The notes under the pieces are model-generated. The model had not been told where the DNA came from, did no database searches, and saw nothing but the letters and a program-made list of their open reading frames with translations. From contig CM020503.1 in assembly GCA_009823395.1 (NCBI GenBank), positions 7,769,001 through 7,833,000 on the forward strand: 64,000 nucleotides of DNA, read 5' to 3'. Source of the DNA: Thamnaconus septentrionalis (lineage: Eukaryota; Chordata; Actinopteri; Tetraodontiformes; Monacanthidae). Of the stretch, positions 1 through 12,700 are shown one piece after another. The translations under genes and the position numbers were made by a program. Every line of letters starts with the position of its first letter. The first letter of the stretch is position 1.

Positions 1-239
1 TGTCCGATCACGGCAATCTCAGCCTCCTGCAGTGGGTACGAGGCTGGCAGAATCTCTGTGGGAGAGACTTGAGATGAGAACATGCACCAAGTGAGAGTAG
101 GCCACGTGACGAAGGACTGAAAATCGGGGAGACAAGCTATTTAGTTGGCCCTGATTTTTTTTTAAATCTATTGAAATTTTTCTTTTCTTTTGTTTTTAAA
201 TTACCATCCATGATTGACGACGACTCCCACCCCATGAGG

Positions 240-625
240 ACATTCTAATCTACACTGCAGAGCTCCTTCAGCGACACACTGCTTCACCCAAAGTGTGTGA
301 AGGAACGCTATCGCAGGTCCTTCCTTCTTGCAGCCGTCAGACTCTACAACAAGCAGTGCCCCCAGTAGACCACACAATCTGCCCACACACTTTAAATTGT
401 TCATATGTTCATATTTTAAATTTGATATATTTGATTATATTTTATATTTTCTTTTGTTATTTAACGGTTTCTAATATGCCTTCTATATTACTTGTTTACA
501 GCGTCTATAATGTGTGTTGCTATCCACTTTGCTTCTGTAATGCTGGAAATTTCCCCATTGTGGGACTAATAAAGGATCATTTTATCTCTTATCTTATCTC
601 TTATCTTATCTTATCTTTGGGTGGT
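240..625 (+). mobile_element. 5'-truncated LINE (L2/CR1-like) 3' end
   Basis: Reading from 300, the frame gives KERYRRSFLLAAVRLYNKQ and then a stop at 366-368. This resembles the conserved tail of ORF2 in L2/CR1-type fish LINEs. A 3' untranslated tail follows with the phrase TTTCCCCATTGTGGGACTAA at about 550, ending in tandem CTTAT-type repeats (575-620), the usual 3' end of these elements. Only the last few hundred bases are present, as expected for a 5'-truncated insertion. It lies in an intron of the protease pseudogene. The family assignment is from pattern recognition only. Confidence 0.65.
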
Positions 626-727
626 GCAGTTTCAGAATCTTTCACCATCTGAGTACTGGGTAAATATGATGGTGTGCTCATCCTTAAATTCACCGGCGCC
701 GATAAGCATAAAGTTGGCAGTGGACGA

Positions 728-1016
728 CACGGTGGCGCAGTGGAGTTTGCATGTTCTCCCTGTGTCTGCGAGGGTTCTCTCCGGGTTATCTGGCTTCTTC
801 CCACGGTCTGAAAACATGAGGTGAATTGGGAACTCTAAATTGAGCGTAGGTGTGTGTGTGTAGGTGTAAATGGTTGTCTGTCTTTGTTTGTCTGTTAATG
901 TGGCTCATCGATGAACTGGCAGCTTGTCCGGGGTGTCACACTATGACAGCTGGAATAGACTCCAGCAGACCCCCATGACCCTGAGTGCAGGAGGAAACGG
1001 ATATAGAAAATGGATG
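728..1016 (+). mobile_element. tRNA-derived SINE copy (internally deleted head)
   Basis: It shares the body of the SINE found full length at 58762-59131: GTGGAGTTTGCATGTTCTCC, then ACTCTAAATTGAGCGTAGG, GATGAACTGGCAGCTTGTCC, GACAGCTGGAATAGACTCC and AGCAGACCCCCATGACCC, ending near GAAAATGGATGG. The tRNA-like head is present only as GGTGGCGCAGTGG; the part holding box B is missing. It is diverged, with several indels, and is an old insertion in the protease pseudogene intron. Confidence 0.7.
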
Positions 1017-2337
1017 GCAGTGTCAACTCATGCAAGCAGCTGGTCTGTAGTTTTGCAGTGGAGTTGTGCTTTAGGCTCGTGAAGCGCATACTGTATGTGG
1101 CGTATGTGATGAAAGGCCTGTTCCATACTCACCCATAAAATTAAGTCTCCCCCAGCCAGTGGCCCAGCAGAGGGTGTTGTTGCTGAAGCGGCTGGAGCTA
1201 CTCGCCAGGCAGATGGGTCTGATGTAGTCGCTGTAAGTGACGGGGCTGCTGAGCTTCATCAGCGCAACGTCGTTGTTTCAGAGTGTGTCCTGATAGTCGG
1301 GATGGACGATGATCTGGGCCACGTTGCGTTCCACTTCGTTTGGATTGGGACCACCCTGAGTCTGCTGTCCCAGGTAAACGGTAAATTCTGATGGTGAGGA
1401 ATCCAGTGCTGCACTGTAGGAAAAAAAAAAACAATAGCAATGGTTTGAATCAGTGGGTACATTGTTTTAAGTGACCAAGTTTAAAATTAAGTTTAAGCTG
1501 AGATTAAATTCATTTTCGTAGTGACTGCCAAAATGTTTTTTACGAACTATATTACCTCAGTAATTTTTCTATCAATCTATTTATCTAATATTTTTTATCG
1601 TAAATGATCCTAAACTATAATATTCTGCACAATTTTGTCCGTAAGGATTTTACTTCATTCTTTTGTTTTTTCTACTTTTTTGAAACCTAAAAAAGTTTCT
1701 TTGTTTTTATTTCTGAAAAATTATTTTAAAACTAAATAGTTGATGACAGTTCCTTACTTCTCCATGCACCATGCTGCCGTAAGGATCCATTCACTGCTGA
1801 TCAGTGTTCCTTCACAGATGTGAGACCCAGTGAAATTGTGGTGTATGCTGGCCTGCCAGGGCCACGAGCCTGCCGTGGCGTTGGTACCGCCCACTATCCG
1901 CCCTTGCCCAGTGTTCAGAGGTGCCACACCACAATCTGGCATCGCACAGAAAGCCATATGTCAACACATAATGAGTTCATCTGCTCATTTTGAGATCACC
2001 AAAGGCCCAGTTTGGAAGATTTAGCATTGTTTAATGGCAGGAAAGCATATTGGAATCAGCCCCAGCAATAATCCCTGTTCTCTGACCGTCCTTCTTGTGT
2101 GACTTGTGATGTCTGAGCATAACCAGTGCTCTGGGCTAATGTAGTCACCTCGCCTCCTTACATGCATATGGGACCTTATGTACAGCCTCAAAAATATGAA
2201 ATCGGAAAAGCCCCTAAACAACAAATTCAGAATAACAATAAGATAGGGTGGGTCATTTGTGTTTGGTTTTTCCACCCTGGTTTTAATATATAAAAATACA
2301 CATTTTAATAAATAAAAAATGTAAGTAAACATACATA

Positions 2338-2427
2338 TGCAGATACAGTAAATAATATTCTTATTATTATTATTATTATTATTATCATTATATAAATACT
2401 TAAAAATTATAATGTTGATAATTGTCG

Positions 2428-2467
<40 letters not shown>

Positions 2468-2490
2468 GGTGCGTGTGTGTGACTACCTGC
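2338..2490. repeat. Microsatellites: (TTA)n followed by (GT)n
   Basis: A run of TTATTATTA lies at about 2361-2387 and a GT run at about 2430-2465, continuing as GTGCGTGTGTGTG. They fall in the first intron of the protease pseudogene. The open frame over the GT tract (Cys-Val repeats) is an artefact of the repeat. Confidence 0.9.
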
Positions 2491-3639
2491 ACAATTGTCT
2501 CATACTGTGTGGCAAATTTGAAACAGATACAACCACCAGGTGGCACTATATTGTACCCTCCTGATTTTAGAAATGGAATGATGTATCCATTTAAAATTCA
2601 TTGTTTATTCTCACTTTCATTAAGATCACATGTTTTAGAACAGAGTTCTCCCTACTCTCTACCCTTGATTATTTTTTTTTATTTTTTTTCAAACAAAAAG
2701 TGTTTAATGAAACACAACTCTACTTCACCGCTAACAATTTTGGGGTTCAGCTCACCTTGTCCACTGACTGCAGCTGCTGCAAACATCAGAAAAATCCATT
2801 GGGACCAGGTTTCCATTGCGTGCTGCTGCCACTGCTGCTGCTGCCAGTAATGAGATAGGTCTTTTTTGTATTTTCGGTATTGTCTCACCACTTCAATCCA
2901 TCTGAATCTGAATTTCCTAATATGCTCCACAAACCCTCCCCATCCACACCCACAAGCAGCTCAGATAACATCAGACAATCCTCCCTTGCAATGTGACAGT
3001 TGAATGTGGGTGAATGTAAAAACATGCTAACTCAAATTTAATTTTGAGGTCTGGCACACAAACAAAACCACTGGTGGTGGTGGTGGTGGAGTGTCGCTAA
3101 CATGATGAAAGTGCTGTTTGTTATGTCACAAGAACTGTGTGTTTTTGGTACATGTTTCGTGGAAAAATTGACAGAATTCTTTTCTTTGTTAAATTTGAAC
3201 TGAAGACTGAAACATTATTGTCAGGGAAACACTGGCGAAGTGAATTCTGCACAATATGTAACCTTTAAACTGTCCTATCATTCAGCCTCACCTGAAAGCA
3301 CTCAGTCTAACAACCCAATGAAAGAGTGTCACCAAGACAAAGAATGGCAAACAAGACACTGGATGAGAGAGAGAGTGGTGCGTGAGAACAAACGAAGGAC
3401 ATTAATCACTGACTTGGAATCGTTTCACTCCTCACTTGAAGCGACACTTGTTGTGTTTCTTGACAAACGTTAAAATCAATACCATTGCTTATGCCATTTA
3501 CTGGAGCAGTTTACGTAAAGTGCTGTGAAATGTGCGTGTGTGCGTGTGTGTGTGTGTGTGTGTGTTTAACCAGCATATATAATACATATGTGTGTGTGTC
3601 TGTGTGTGTATCCTGAGAGAAGTTAATAGAAGGGGATTA

Positions 3640-4021
3640 TTTAAAGCAGCTCTAGGTAACTTGAGCTTGCTACGAGTTTGCTACGACAATAACGTCCAAT
3701 AACGATAAAATGTTCAACACTTTTATTCCTTCGTCTTTCACCGAGGTTACTTATTGGGTTCCATTCCGTCATTTTACAATCTTATGTATTTGTAATAGTA
3801 GTATGTAAGACTGCCTCTAAATAAACGTGTGACGTTGCAGTAAAGCCGTTCGTCCGGCGTGTCGGGTCGCGCTTGAAAGTTACTCAGTGCAGTTACAGCC
3901 GGCACAGCCCCCCTCTCGCTGCCGAGGTGGCACCATTGACCCTATTAATCGTTTATCTACCGCTTTACTGAGTTTGATATCATAATTTTATGGTCGAAAA
4001 GTTACCTCGAGCTGCTTTAAA
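3640..4021. mobile_element. MITE-like element with about 23-bp terminal inverted repeats
   Basis: The left end TTTAAAGCAGCTCTAGGTAA is matched, inverted, by the right end TTACCTCGAGCTGCTTTAAA, with one mismatch. The element is about 382 bp with no coding capacity, which suggests a non-autonomous DNA transposon. No clear target duplication was seen, so the superfamily is left open. Confidence 0.6.
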
Positions 4022-4059
4022 AGGATTTGAAGCTACTTCTAATACATTTTAATGTTTTG

Positions 4060-4190
4060 TGGGTATGAACTGGCGACTTGTCCAGGGTGTCACCCTGCCT
4101 TCGCCCTAAGACAGCTGGGATAGGCTCCAGCAGACCCCCGTGACCCTGAATTGGAATAAGCGGGCATAGAAGATGAATGAATGAATGTTT
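4060..4190 (+). mobile_element. SINE 3' fragment
   Basis: Only the 3' half of the window's common SINE is present: GAACTGGCGACTTGTCCAGG, CACCCTGCCTTCGCCCTAAG, ACAGCTGGGATAGGCTCCAG, then GCGGGCATAGAAGATGAATG and an (AATG)n tail. It is much closer to the full-length copy at 58762-59131 than the copy at 728-1016 is. Confidence 0.75.
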
Positions 4191-4573
4191 CGTGGGTACA
4201 CTGACCTTTTTTTGTATTTGCTGTTCTTTTCGTGCCATTATCTTGAATACCTCCATCACAGTGACGCAGGAAACCCTGTGTCCTGGCTTGCTTTATCAAA
4301 ATAAACGAGTCCCTCAGGCAAACTTGTGATTGTCTCCGCTGAGAGTCAAAGGAAAGGTAAAGACTTGAACAAGGTAAAAGTGCCTCGTGTCGTCTTTAAG
4401 TTGATGGCTGGAGTAAATAGACTTATGTTCATTCCGTCAATGGATGACACAAAATAAATTTGTTTCCACCAATCATTAAGCTAAAAATTAACCCCAATCA
4501 GAAGGAGCAATCATTGCTGGTGCAACTCAAGGGTGAGATAGAGGGAGTACGTGCAACACAGAGGCCTGCACAG

Positions 4574-4608
<35 letters not shown>

Positions 4609-5013
4609 AGGAAAGAACCTTCCACTGCTTTTTAGTCTCTTTTCCCCTGCTTTCAACGACATACTAACTTTTTCCTCTGAAAAGAAAAGGGCTGTAGTCT
4701 TGCTTGAGTGTTTGCCCACATAAGCTCAGCGTGATCGCCCTCTCCGTTTGTTCACGGCAACACTGCACCAATGTAAAGTAGGTGCACAACCTTGGCCGGA
4801 GGCCCGTTTGAATTTTAAGTTTGCCCACTTGTGTGTCCCCCTGCACATCCTCCTCCCTCTTCTTCTCCCTTCTATCGAGCCCCGGTGCTCACTCTTCCAG
4901 GAAGACACACACATATCAAGGGCCTCCTTTCACTCCTGCGAGGCCCGTTGACAATATATCTTATTTCCGACCCCACCGGATAAGCCCGCCCACAGTTGCC
5001 TAAATGCTTGAGC

Positions 5014-5021
5014 CTATATAA
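5014..5021 (+). promoter_or_regulatory. TATA box of the Ig-superfamily gene
   Basis: CTATATAAGA lies about 55 bases before the start codon at 5072, which leaves room for a 5' UTR of about 25-30 bases. No other core element was identified. Confidence 0.6.
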
Positions 5022-5071
5022 GACGGCGAACGGGCTTGATGATAAGGAGTTGGTCTCGACAAGCCCTGACC

Positions 5072-8000
5072 ATGAGGTGTAAAGTCCTCGCCTGCGTTGC
5101 TCTACTGACGCTCATAAAGCACGGTGAGTATCGCGTCTTGACACAAGCTGGCTTGGAAATTGCCTCGCCTGATTCATTGGGTGGATGGAATTTTAGCAAT
5201 ACAGTGATTTCCTGGAAGGGCTGAGACAGGCTTGTTTTTGCCGGTGAACGAGTTTAGTGCAATTTTATAGGTCTCTCACATGTGTGTTAACTGACTGCGA
5301 GTTTGAAATGTTTTTGGCTTGTGTCAGTGCGTCGGTGTCACTGTAACCACGATACGTTAGGCTGTGGACGTGTGTGCGAACACTAACACGCCGACAGTTG
5401 GATTTCTTGGCTAATGTTCAAATGATTGGCATTTATGCCATTGCTTGTGGCATTTGTTGGAATAATTTGTATAAAGCATCATGATATGGAATGCAACTGA
5501 TTCTGCTGAATAGGGGAGAACTGCAACTGGAAGTTTGGTTATTTAAGCAAATTGTTAAAGAAGTTGAGAAGTTAACCCTTTGAAAGGGTAGAATATGAAG
5601 AAAAAATGTGATAGACAGTATATACACTTTACAAACTGACCATTCTGCGTTTTAGCAATATCAGGAAATAATGAAATCAATATCAAGTGCCTGAGCTAAA
5701 CTTGATGTTAACACTCTTCTCGTGTCTTTTTAAAAATCATTTGAACAGTCAGTTATACATTTAGTTAAACTTGTATTTTTTTGTAGCTCCAGCCAGAGAA
5801 CTGTGAAAGTATCAGATAGCGACAGACTTGTCCTAAATCAGAGCTTCATTGTGATTTATCTCAAGTGCATAGCACTTGCTCCGTGACTCTTTATTGTCTC
5901 TGCCATGTGGTGTCAAACTTGGAAAATAAAAAGGAACATTAGTCATGTCCTTATAAGTGCTTGTACTTTTCCCTGTGCGATCGGCACATCTGTCAGTCTA
6001 GACCTGCGGCGCAGCATAAACAACCCACACAAAGCAAGTTTAGAGGCGGCTGTCTTCAAGTGTCAGAGTATTTGTTGTCCTGGTTACTAATTAATCTGTC
6101 CAGATAAACACACCTGACAGACCCGCTTTCTGTGTGGACTCATTCAAGGAGGCTTTGCCCACATTATTTATTCAAGGCTGTGCGACTGAAAAGAAAGAAC
6201 TTGAATGTGGAAAATTTCAAACCATGGACACTTCATTCCATATCAGTGCATTGTGACTTATCGTCAGTGAAAGTGGTGCTGGCTGCATTTGCTTTGCCAC
6301 AGACTGTTTAGTTGGTTTGTTTTAACACAGTTGACAAGAGACACACTGCTGGCTGGATAAATAGCTGTCACAACAGCTTTGGTACCTGAATAGTTTACAT
6401 TAGCTCAAGCTGCGGCCAGAGACTGGGGGAAATTCATGTAGAGAGTCAAGGATTGTACAGTTATGTCAACGGCTTTTAAAGGGGCTTTCATTCATAAGCA
6501 TTCATAGCGCAGCGAGGCAAGGAGAGAACTTCAATGTCCTGGTGGGAAATATGCTTTGTCTGCATCATAGAAACAGTAAAAACAACATGGTACAGACATC
6601 TAAACACAAATAATAACAACAATCCCCAGTTCCCTTCAGTGACTTCACTATGGTATTGCAGTAATACCATAGTGAATGACAATGGTTTATCTTAAGGTTA
6701 GGTTATTTTATCATATAAATGCAATATTGGATAACTGAATTATTGAACTGTATGGTCTGGCTTTTATATTTGGTGTATATTTTATATTATACTGCAACAT
6801 TCAGGATAAGCCCAACTGGCTACTGGAGTTGTGATAGCATTAGCTATAAAGTCTACATGCATCACATCAGCTGCGAGCTTGTATGCAATGTACCTGTCAA
6901 ATAAATAAATAAAATACATTTGTGGCGTCTCCACATTTTCAGCTAAGATGGCTTTGATGACTTAAGTAGACGTTGGGGCAAAGGAATTTTAGTACCAGTT
7001 GTTAGTTTGCTCAGCGGTACTCTGTAGGGTCTGCCGTAGAGGGGGCGTGTGGGATCAGTTGGGTCGGGGATGAGCATGATGTGGATGGACCAACCCATCA
7101 TCTTCGAGCAGGTTCTTTTTGGTATGTGACTTTGGGCCTTTGGCTGGATTGTCAGAGAGCAGCAGGCTCATTAGTCAACTTTACACAAATCACCAAAGTT
7201 TAAAAAGTCTTTCTTGGTTTCCTCCTTCGTCCCTGCTGCAGCAGAGACCTCGGCTGGATGCTGATTGGTAAAGGCTCTGTATTTTTCCTTTTTACAGTGT
7301 CCCCAAGTGAAATACAGGCCGGCCTCAATGCAAGTGCAACCCTCCCGTGTAACGTGACCCTCCCGGGCCCTACAGTGATGTCCCTCATCCAAGTCAGCTG
7401 GACAAGTAATGGCTCCAGTGTCGCCTCCTTCAGTAACAGCATACCGAACACAGAGTCAGGCTTCAGCTGGAACGCAAGCCTGTTTGACAACGGGGACTTT
7501 TCACTCAGCATCCTAACGACCAGCTTCAACCTGCAGGGACTGTATGAATGCACAGTCAGCTACAACTCCACGATGCGGCACTCCAGCAACGTCACGTTTA
7601 GCATTCTGGGTGCGTTCACTTCTTTTAGTGCACGTCCGGATGTGAATGCATGAACCTGCCATCAATTTGTCTCATTTTATGACCCCCTCACCCCCACCGC
7701 TCTCCCCCACCGCCCCTCCTTCCTCCTATTCAGTCCCCCCCACGTTGGACGTGCCTCCGCAGTGGCTGATGTTGGAAACAGAGAGCCATCTGACGTGCCG
7801 AGCCGATGGCTTCTACCCTCCGCCCATCGCTTTCTCCTGGACCAGAGCTGGGATTGAAATCCAGACTCCCACCGACCAAGTTCAAGGTGAACCAACTCCA
7901 AACGGGCTCTACACAGCCACGGGCAACCTGACCATCTACCCGTCGCGTGAGGATCAGAATGTGACCTTTGGCTGCAGAGTGTTGCACAGTGGCCGCCACC

Positions 8001-9737
8001 AGGAACTGGAATTCAACATCAATGTAACTTGTGAGTGATACAAGGAAGTACCGCACCTGAAATCAATCTGATCTGATAGACCTGGATCTGTGTTTTTTTC
8101 ATGTATAGCTGGGGGGATGTTTTCCATGTGTTACTGTATGTATGTATTGACAAACAATAAAAACAAATTTCCCTGCCAGACAATAAGTAAAGTCCACCTT
8201 ACTATCAATCTAGTCGCTTCAATATTTAAGTATGACTTGGTCTATCTTCTCAGATCCCCCGACGGTTAGACTTTCAGCCCTGCCATCGCAGGCCAACAAC
8301 GTCCCTGTCACCCTTTACTGCGACGTGGACGGTTTCTACCCAGAGCAAGTTTCCATGTCCTGGCGTCAGAATGGATCCGTCCTCCCCGACCTGCCAACCA
8401 CTGATCAGAACCTGGACGGGACCTTCAGGACCAGACGCTACTACACTTTGAGCCCCGCACAGAGGGAGCAAGGTGGTATGGTGGAGTGTGCTGTGCACCA
8501 GCCTGGTGCAGCACAGCCAGTCATCAGCTCAGAGGACCTCGCAAAGCTGGATCCAAGAGGTAAATTTTGAATAGGCATTGAACTGCAAGATAGCCAGCTG
8601 GATAAATATTGACTGAGCAGAATTAATTATTTGGATGTTGTCTGAGGACAGTTTCACCTCCTTACACTTTTTGTTTTTAGATGCAGATGTACATATTTGT
8701 CTTTTGTTCTCAATGCCAATGTTTGTGGTTTCGGACTGGTTTAGCAGGTGAGCCACCATTGCTGACTAACTCTGCCAAGGCGTCCGTTGCATTGATGTGC
8801 ATTTCACTGGTGCTAGTCATCCTGCTGTGCTTTGGATTTTCCTGGAGAAGGAGGGATGGTGAGTCTTAATTGTCGGCCGACTGGCTTCTACCAAGCTTCT
8901 GGCTGACTGCTAGAACATGTGAGATGTGAAGATTGGGGAGGAGATACTGTAGCAGCCTACCTGGAATTTGTGCCTTTAAAATAAATAAATAAATAAATCA
9001 CCAACTAGCTTAAAACACAACCATGCACAGCAACAAAACACCATCAGTTGTGGATGCAGATGCACAGATATGAGATTTCTTACTATATTTATTTTTTCCA
9101 CGGTCAGTGGTTGTGCAAGAATGGGTTCGAGGCCTGGGACCTTTCTGTGTGGAGTTTGCAGTCCAAAAACATGCACGTGAGGTCAATTGAATATTCTAAA
9201 TTGTCCGTAGGTGTATGGTGTGTGTGGTTGTTTGTCTCTTTCGATGAACTGGCGAAGGGTGTCACCCTGCCTTCGCCCTAAGACAGCTGGGATGGTTTAA
9301 CCCCGTGACCCTGAATTGGAATAGCGGGTATAGAAGATGAATGAATGAATGAAGTTTGGTTTAATTCAGTTACAATTGTTATCAAAACACCCATGTGGAT
9401 GCAGCTCTGCAGTCTTATGCAGTCTGCTTAAAAATATGATGACGATATTTGGATGGGGTAGGCCTCGAACCGTCATGTGCATCAGAAAGTGCCTCCTTGG
9501 TTTTTTGTAACTGCTTATATTAACCCCATTGTTTCTGTCCTAATTTAGAGAAACAGAAGTCTCTGAATGTCTCTGGGATCATCCTCCCTCCACGTGTGAC
9601 TGTGGGCCAAAAAGGGAGGGTCTCACTGAGCATTGAGGGCCGCAGGGTGGACCGAGTGCTGACCACTTGGTTCCTCAATAACATCCCCATATCCGACACC
9701 TCACTGATAGGTAAGAGATTTAACATAAAAGCATTTT

Positions 9738-9772
<35 letters not shown>

Positions 9773-12700
9773 GCTGTTGTGATTGTGGTTATATAGACAC
9801 TACCACCACCATTTAAGCCCATTTCAACTTTAAACTTCAGGCTTCAGACTCACTTTTAAAACATGTCCGTCCATCTCTTAATTGATAAAGTCCTTCATAT
9901 CCCTGAGGGCCACATCATTTTCCATAAAGTTTCTTCATTTTGATACTATATTATGATATTTAGTTGCTTATGAGAAACACGTTACTTGTGACTCATGTCA
10001 CTAACTAGCAAAACCAAACATATTGGCAACAAATATTTGGCTTTGGCATCAGCATTCTCAAAACTGAAAACCATAAAACTGCGTTAGCTAAAAGAAGCAG
10101 GTTTTTTTTCCTTTGTTTAAAGTATAAAAAAAAGTTGACAATTAAAAAACATTTTTTGTTAAAATCACCTCAGGCATTAAAAGGATATTATTAATTGATG
10201 GACGAAGCTGAGTCTAACATGAAGATTTAAGTTAAATGGGTGTGTTTGCAGTAGTAGGGCAATTTAAATTCCTAATATCTAAAAATGTTAGTAAGTGAGC
10301 TATTTGACCATTGTTGTGACCTCATTAGCCCAAGTAGACATAAGTGTTTTATTCTCAGACAGTGTAGCTTTGGCTGCAATGGGATATTAGAGGAAAGTAC
10401 AACTGTTAAGCAGAAAAAAGGGAGGGAGGAAATTAATGCAGAAATGTCAGATCTTTTCTTTTCTGTCAAAAATGCCCAGGCCTCTTTTTGGCGCCAGTCT
10501 GTCACTGAGTTATGTGTGATGTTATCTATTTTAATATTTGCATCGCATCTATACCAAACATGGCCTGTTTCTCTCCTCTGCTAACAACCTGTTCCCTTAC
10601 ACACATAGGAACCTCTAGAGCTAACTTTAACTGCCTATACAACCCCCTAACCACCATCCATCTGCCCTACGGTCTAACTCTCACCTCCCCAGCGTCAGAG
10701 AAAGGGCCTCTCCTGACCTCCAGAGGCGAGACGGGTTACTACAAGATGCGCACTCAGGGGCCGCTGCACTCATCCGGAAGTGGCACCCAACAGCTGATCT
10801 CCTCACTCACCTTCGTCCCGCAGATATCGGTCCACAAGGGGGCGGTGTTTAAGTGTCAGGTGTCCTACGCAGGCAAAGATAAGATCGTGGCGGAGAGGGT
10901 GTCGGAGAAGTTCACGATCCTTTGTGAGGCAGCATTTTCTCTTTTTCACGTTTGAAAATGGCTTTGTCCTAGTTGTGTGAGCCAGACTGCGAATTTTGCC
11001 TTTTAGCTCCTCCAGAGGTGTCCGAAATTCAGCTTGCGGAGACCCAGAACGACTCGGGTGAGACTTTGCCCGTTCGTTGAGGACTTTCAGAAACACACCC
11101 CGGTGCACAGTCACGACACTGAACATCCTCTCTTCCAGATGTCATCAGCATGACTGTCCGCGCCTCGCACTTTCACCCGGATGTCATCACCTTCCGCTGG
11201 TTCTGCGAGGGAGGCGAGCTGAGTCCCGTTGCCTCGCAGGCCTCCTCCTCACCCAGGCCCAACTCCGAGGGCTTCTTCTCAGCCTTCAGCCAGTGCAAAC
11301 TGCACAGGAGTGAACTGGAAAAGGGGAGTACAAAGGTGTGGGTCAGCGTTCACCACATTGCCCTGAGGCAGCCCATCACCAGAGAGACCAGAGGTGAGCG
11401 GGACAAATCCAAAAAAAAGATGCAAAATTTGATTCTTCCTTCATAAGATGCTGGTGCGTCGAAAGATGGCTGACGTGTTTCCTCGGATATTAACAGGCTT
11501 CCTGAAGAGGCCGAGCGTGTCCGACGTGATCAGCTCCGCCTCTCCGCTTGATCAGACCGTCATTCTGGGCTGCCAAATCACAGACTTCTTCCCTCCCAAC
11601 ATATCCGTCACCTGGCTGAGGCTCAGAGAGGGTGAGCGGGACGACAGCGAGGAGGAGGTGATTGAGGGCGGAGAGATGTGGGGCCCCATACAGACTCAGT
11701 CCAGACTCTACAGGGCCACTGCCACGCTGAAGAGGAGGGCAACAAGTCAGGAGAAAAAGGAGAAGGGGGGATTCGGAGGTGGAGGGATTATTTGCAGAGT
11801 GGAGCACATTTCCCTCCAGGAGCCGATTGAAAAACAATGGAAGAGCATTGATATTGGTATTAATGTTTTTTCTTACTGCTACATGACTTTCAAAATGGTG
11901 ATTTTATTAAAATGTTAACCGTTGGTAGAAAGAAAAATATACAGATCCAAAAATGTAGGACTTTTATTCATTTACACTTTCATTTTTGCCCTCCCTCAGC
12001 CACTCCCTCCATCCCACCTTCAATCTCGGTGTGTTGGAGCAGCGAAGGGGTTGGTGTGTTCTCCCTTGTGTTCAAGGGGGGTCACCCCAAGGTCAAACTG
12101 CTGTGGGCAGCAGGAGGACGAACCCTCATGCCGCTGGTGTCCAGCGAGACAGAGGAGATAGGAGACGACGGCCAGAGGGAGCTGAAAAGCGTGTGCGCCC
12201 TGGAGACGTCCACGAACCTGCCGAGTCCAAGCAGCAAACAGCAGGAGAGGCGGAAGAATGGACAAACAAGTACTGTGAATGATTCAATAAGCAGTCCACT
12301 TTTCTTTTTAGTCTTACGATTCACTTCTGATTATAAAAACAATTCCATAATTCATAATTCCTAAATATACTTTGTTTCTAACTTAAACATTGAGCAAACC
12401 TAAAGCGAATCGTCTCAGCTGTTCCTTTAGGGGGTCGCCACAGAGAATTGATTTGCAAGATTAGTTTGGCTGAGCTCTGTGACCCTGAGCTCAGGAGTAA
12501 AGAGGGTATTGAAAATGAATGGATGGGTGGATGGTTGTGCAGACAAGCTTCCTTCCCCCAATTTTCACTTCAAATACAAAATTTCACTTTTGAATTCTCT
12601 TTACGCGTTCATAATTTGTCGCGTCCTTAATTCCAACCTCTGTTATTGTGCAGGGACAAAGGCTGCCGTCATGGACCCAGACACTGAGGGGATCGAGTAC

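Larger units (their letters stand above)
1..2816 (-). pseudogene. Trypsin-like (S1 family) serine protease pseudogene, 5' part; continues past left edge
   Basis: Four exons can be placed on the minus strand: 2816-2756 (signal peptide starting METWSQW), 1935-1758, 1413-1133 and 55-1 (truncated by the window). All junctions are GT-AG and in phase. The mature part has the S1 activation site (RIVGG), SWPWQASI, the Cys42-Cys58 pair, the Asp102 segment ([11 protein letters not shown]) and GWGRLNFM, then PLQEAEIAVIG. In an active enzyme a His57-Asp102-Ser195 triad would cut peptide bonds outside the cell. Two lesions argue against activity. The His57 codon in the LTAAHC box reads Trp (TGG, 1769-1771). 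An in-frame TGA at 1278-1280 falls four residues before the Asp102 box, between DTL and NND. The Ser195 exon is outside the window. The third exon is open apart from that stop, so decay looks recent. The stop could be a sequence error, but the His-to-Trp change needs three base changes, which makes simple error for both unlikely. Confidence 0.85.
2817..5013. other. Intergenic region between protease pseudogene and Ig gene
   Basis: No exon could be supported. It holds a GGT run (3071-3089), GT microsatellites (about 3535-3565 and 3590-3608), a MITE-like inverted-repeat element (3640-4021), a truncated SINE (4060-4190) and an AAAG microsatellite (about 4577-4612). The last 200 bases before the Ig gene are more GC-rich and end in a TATA box. 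Confidence 0.6.

Noticed and set aside
2422..2850. 142-codon plus-strand frame beginning with Cys-Val repeats
   Set aside because: It is driven by a GT microsatellite and runs antisense to the protease signal-peptide exon; no splice or family support.
8681..8869. Starting the membrane exon at the ATG at 8681
   Set aside because: TTTGTTTTTAG at 8680 is a possible acceptor, but the acceptor at 8747 keeps the phase-1 pattern and gives a clean stalk-helix exon; the longer form inserts unrelated sequence.
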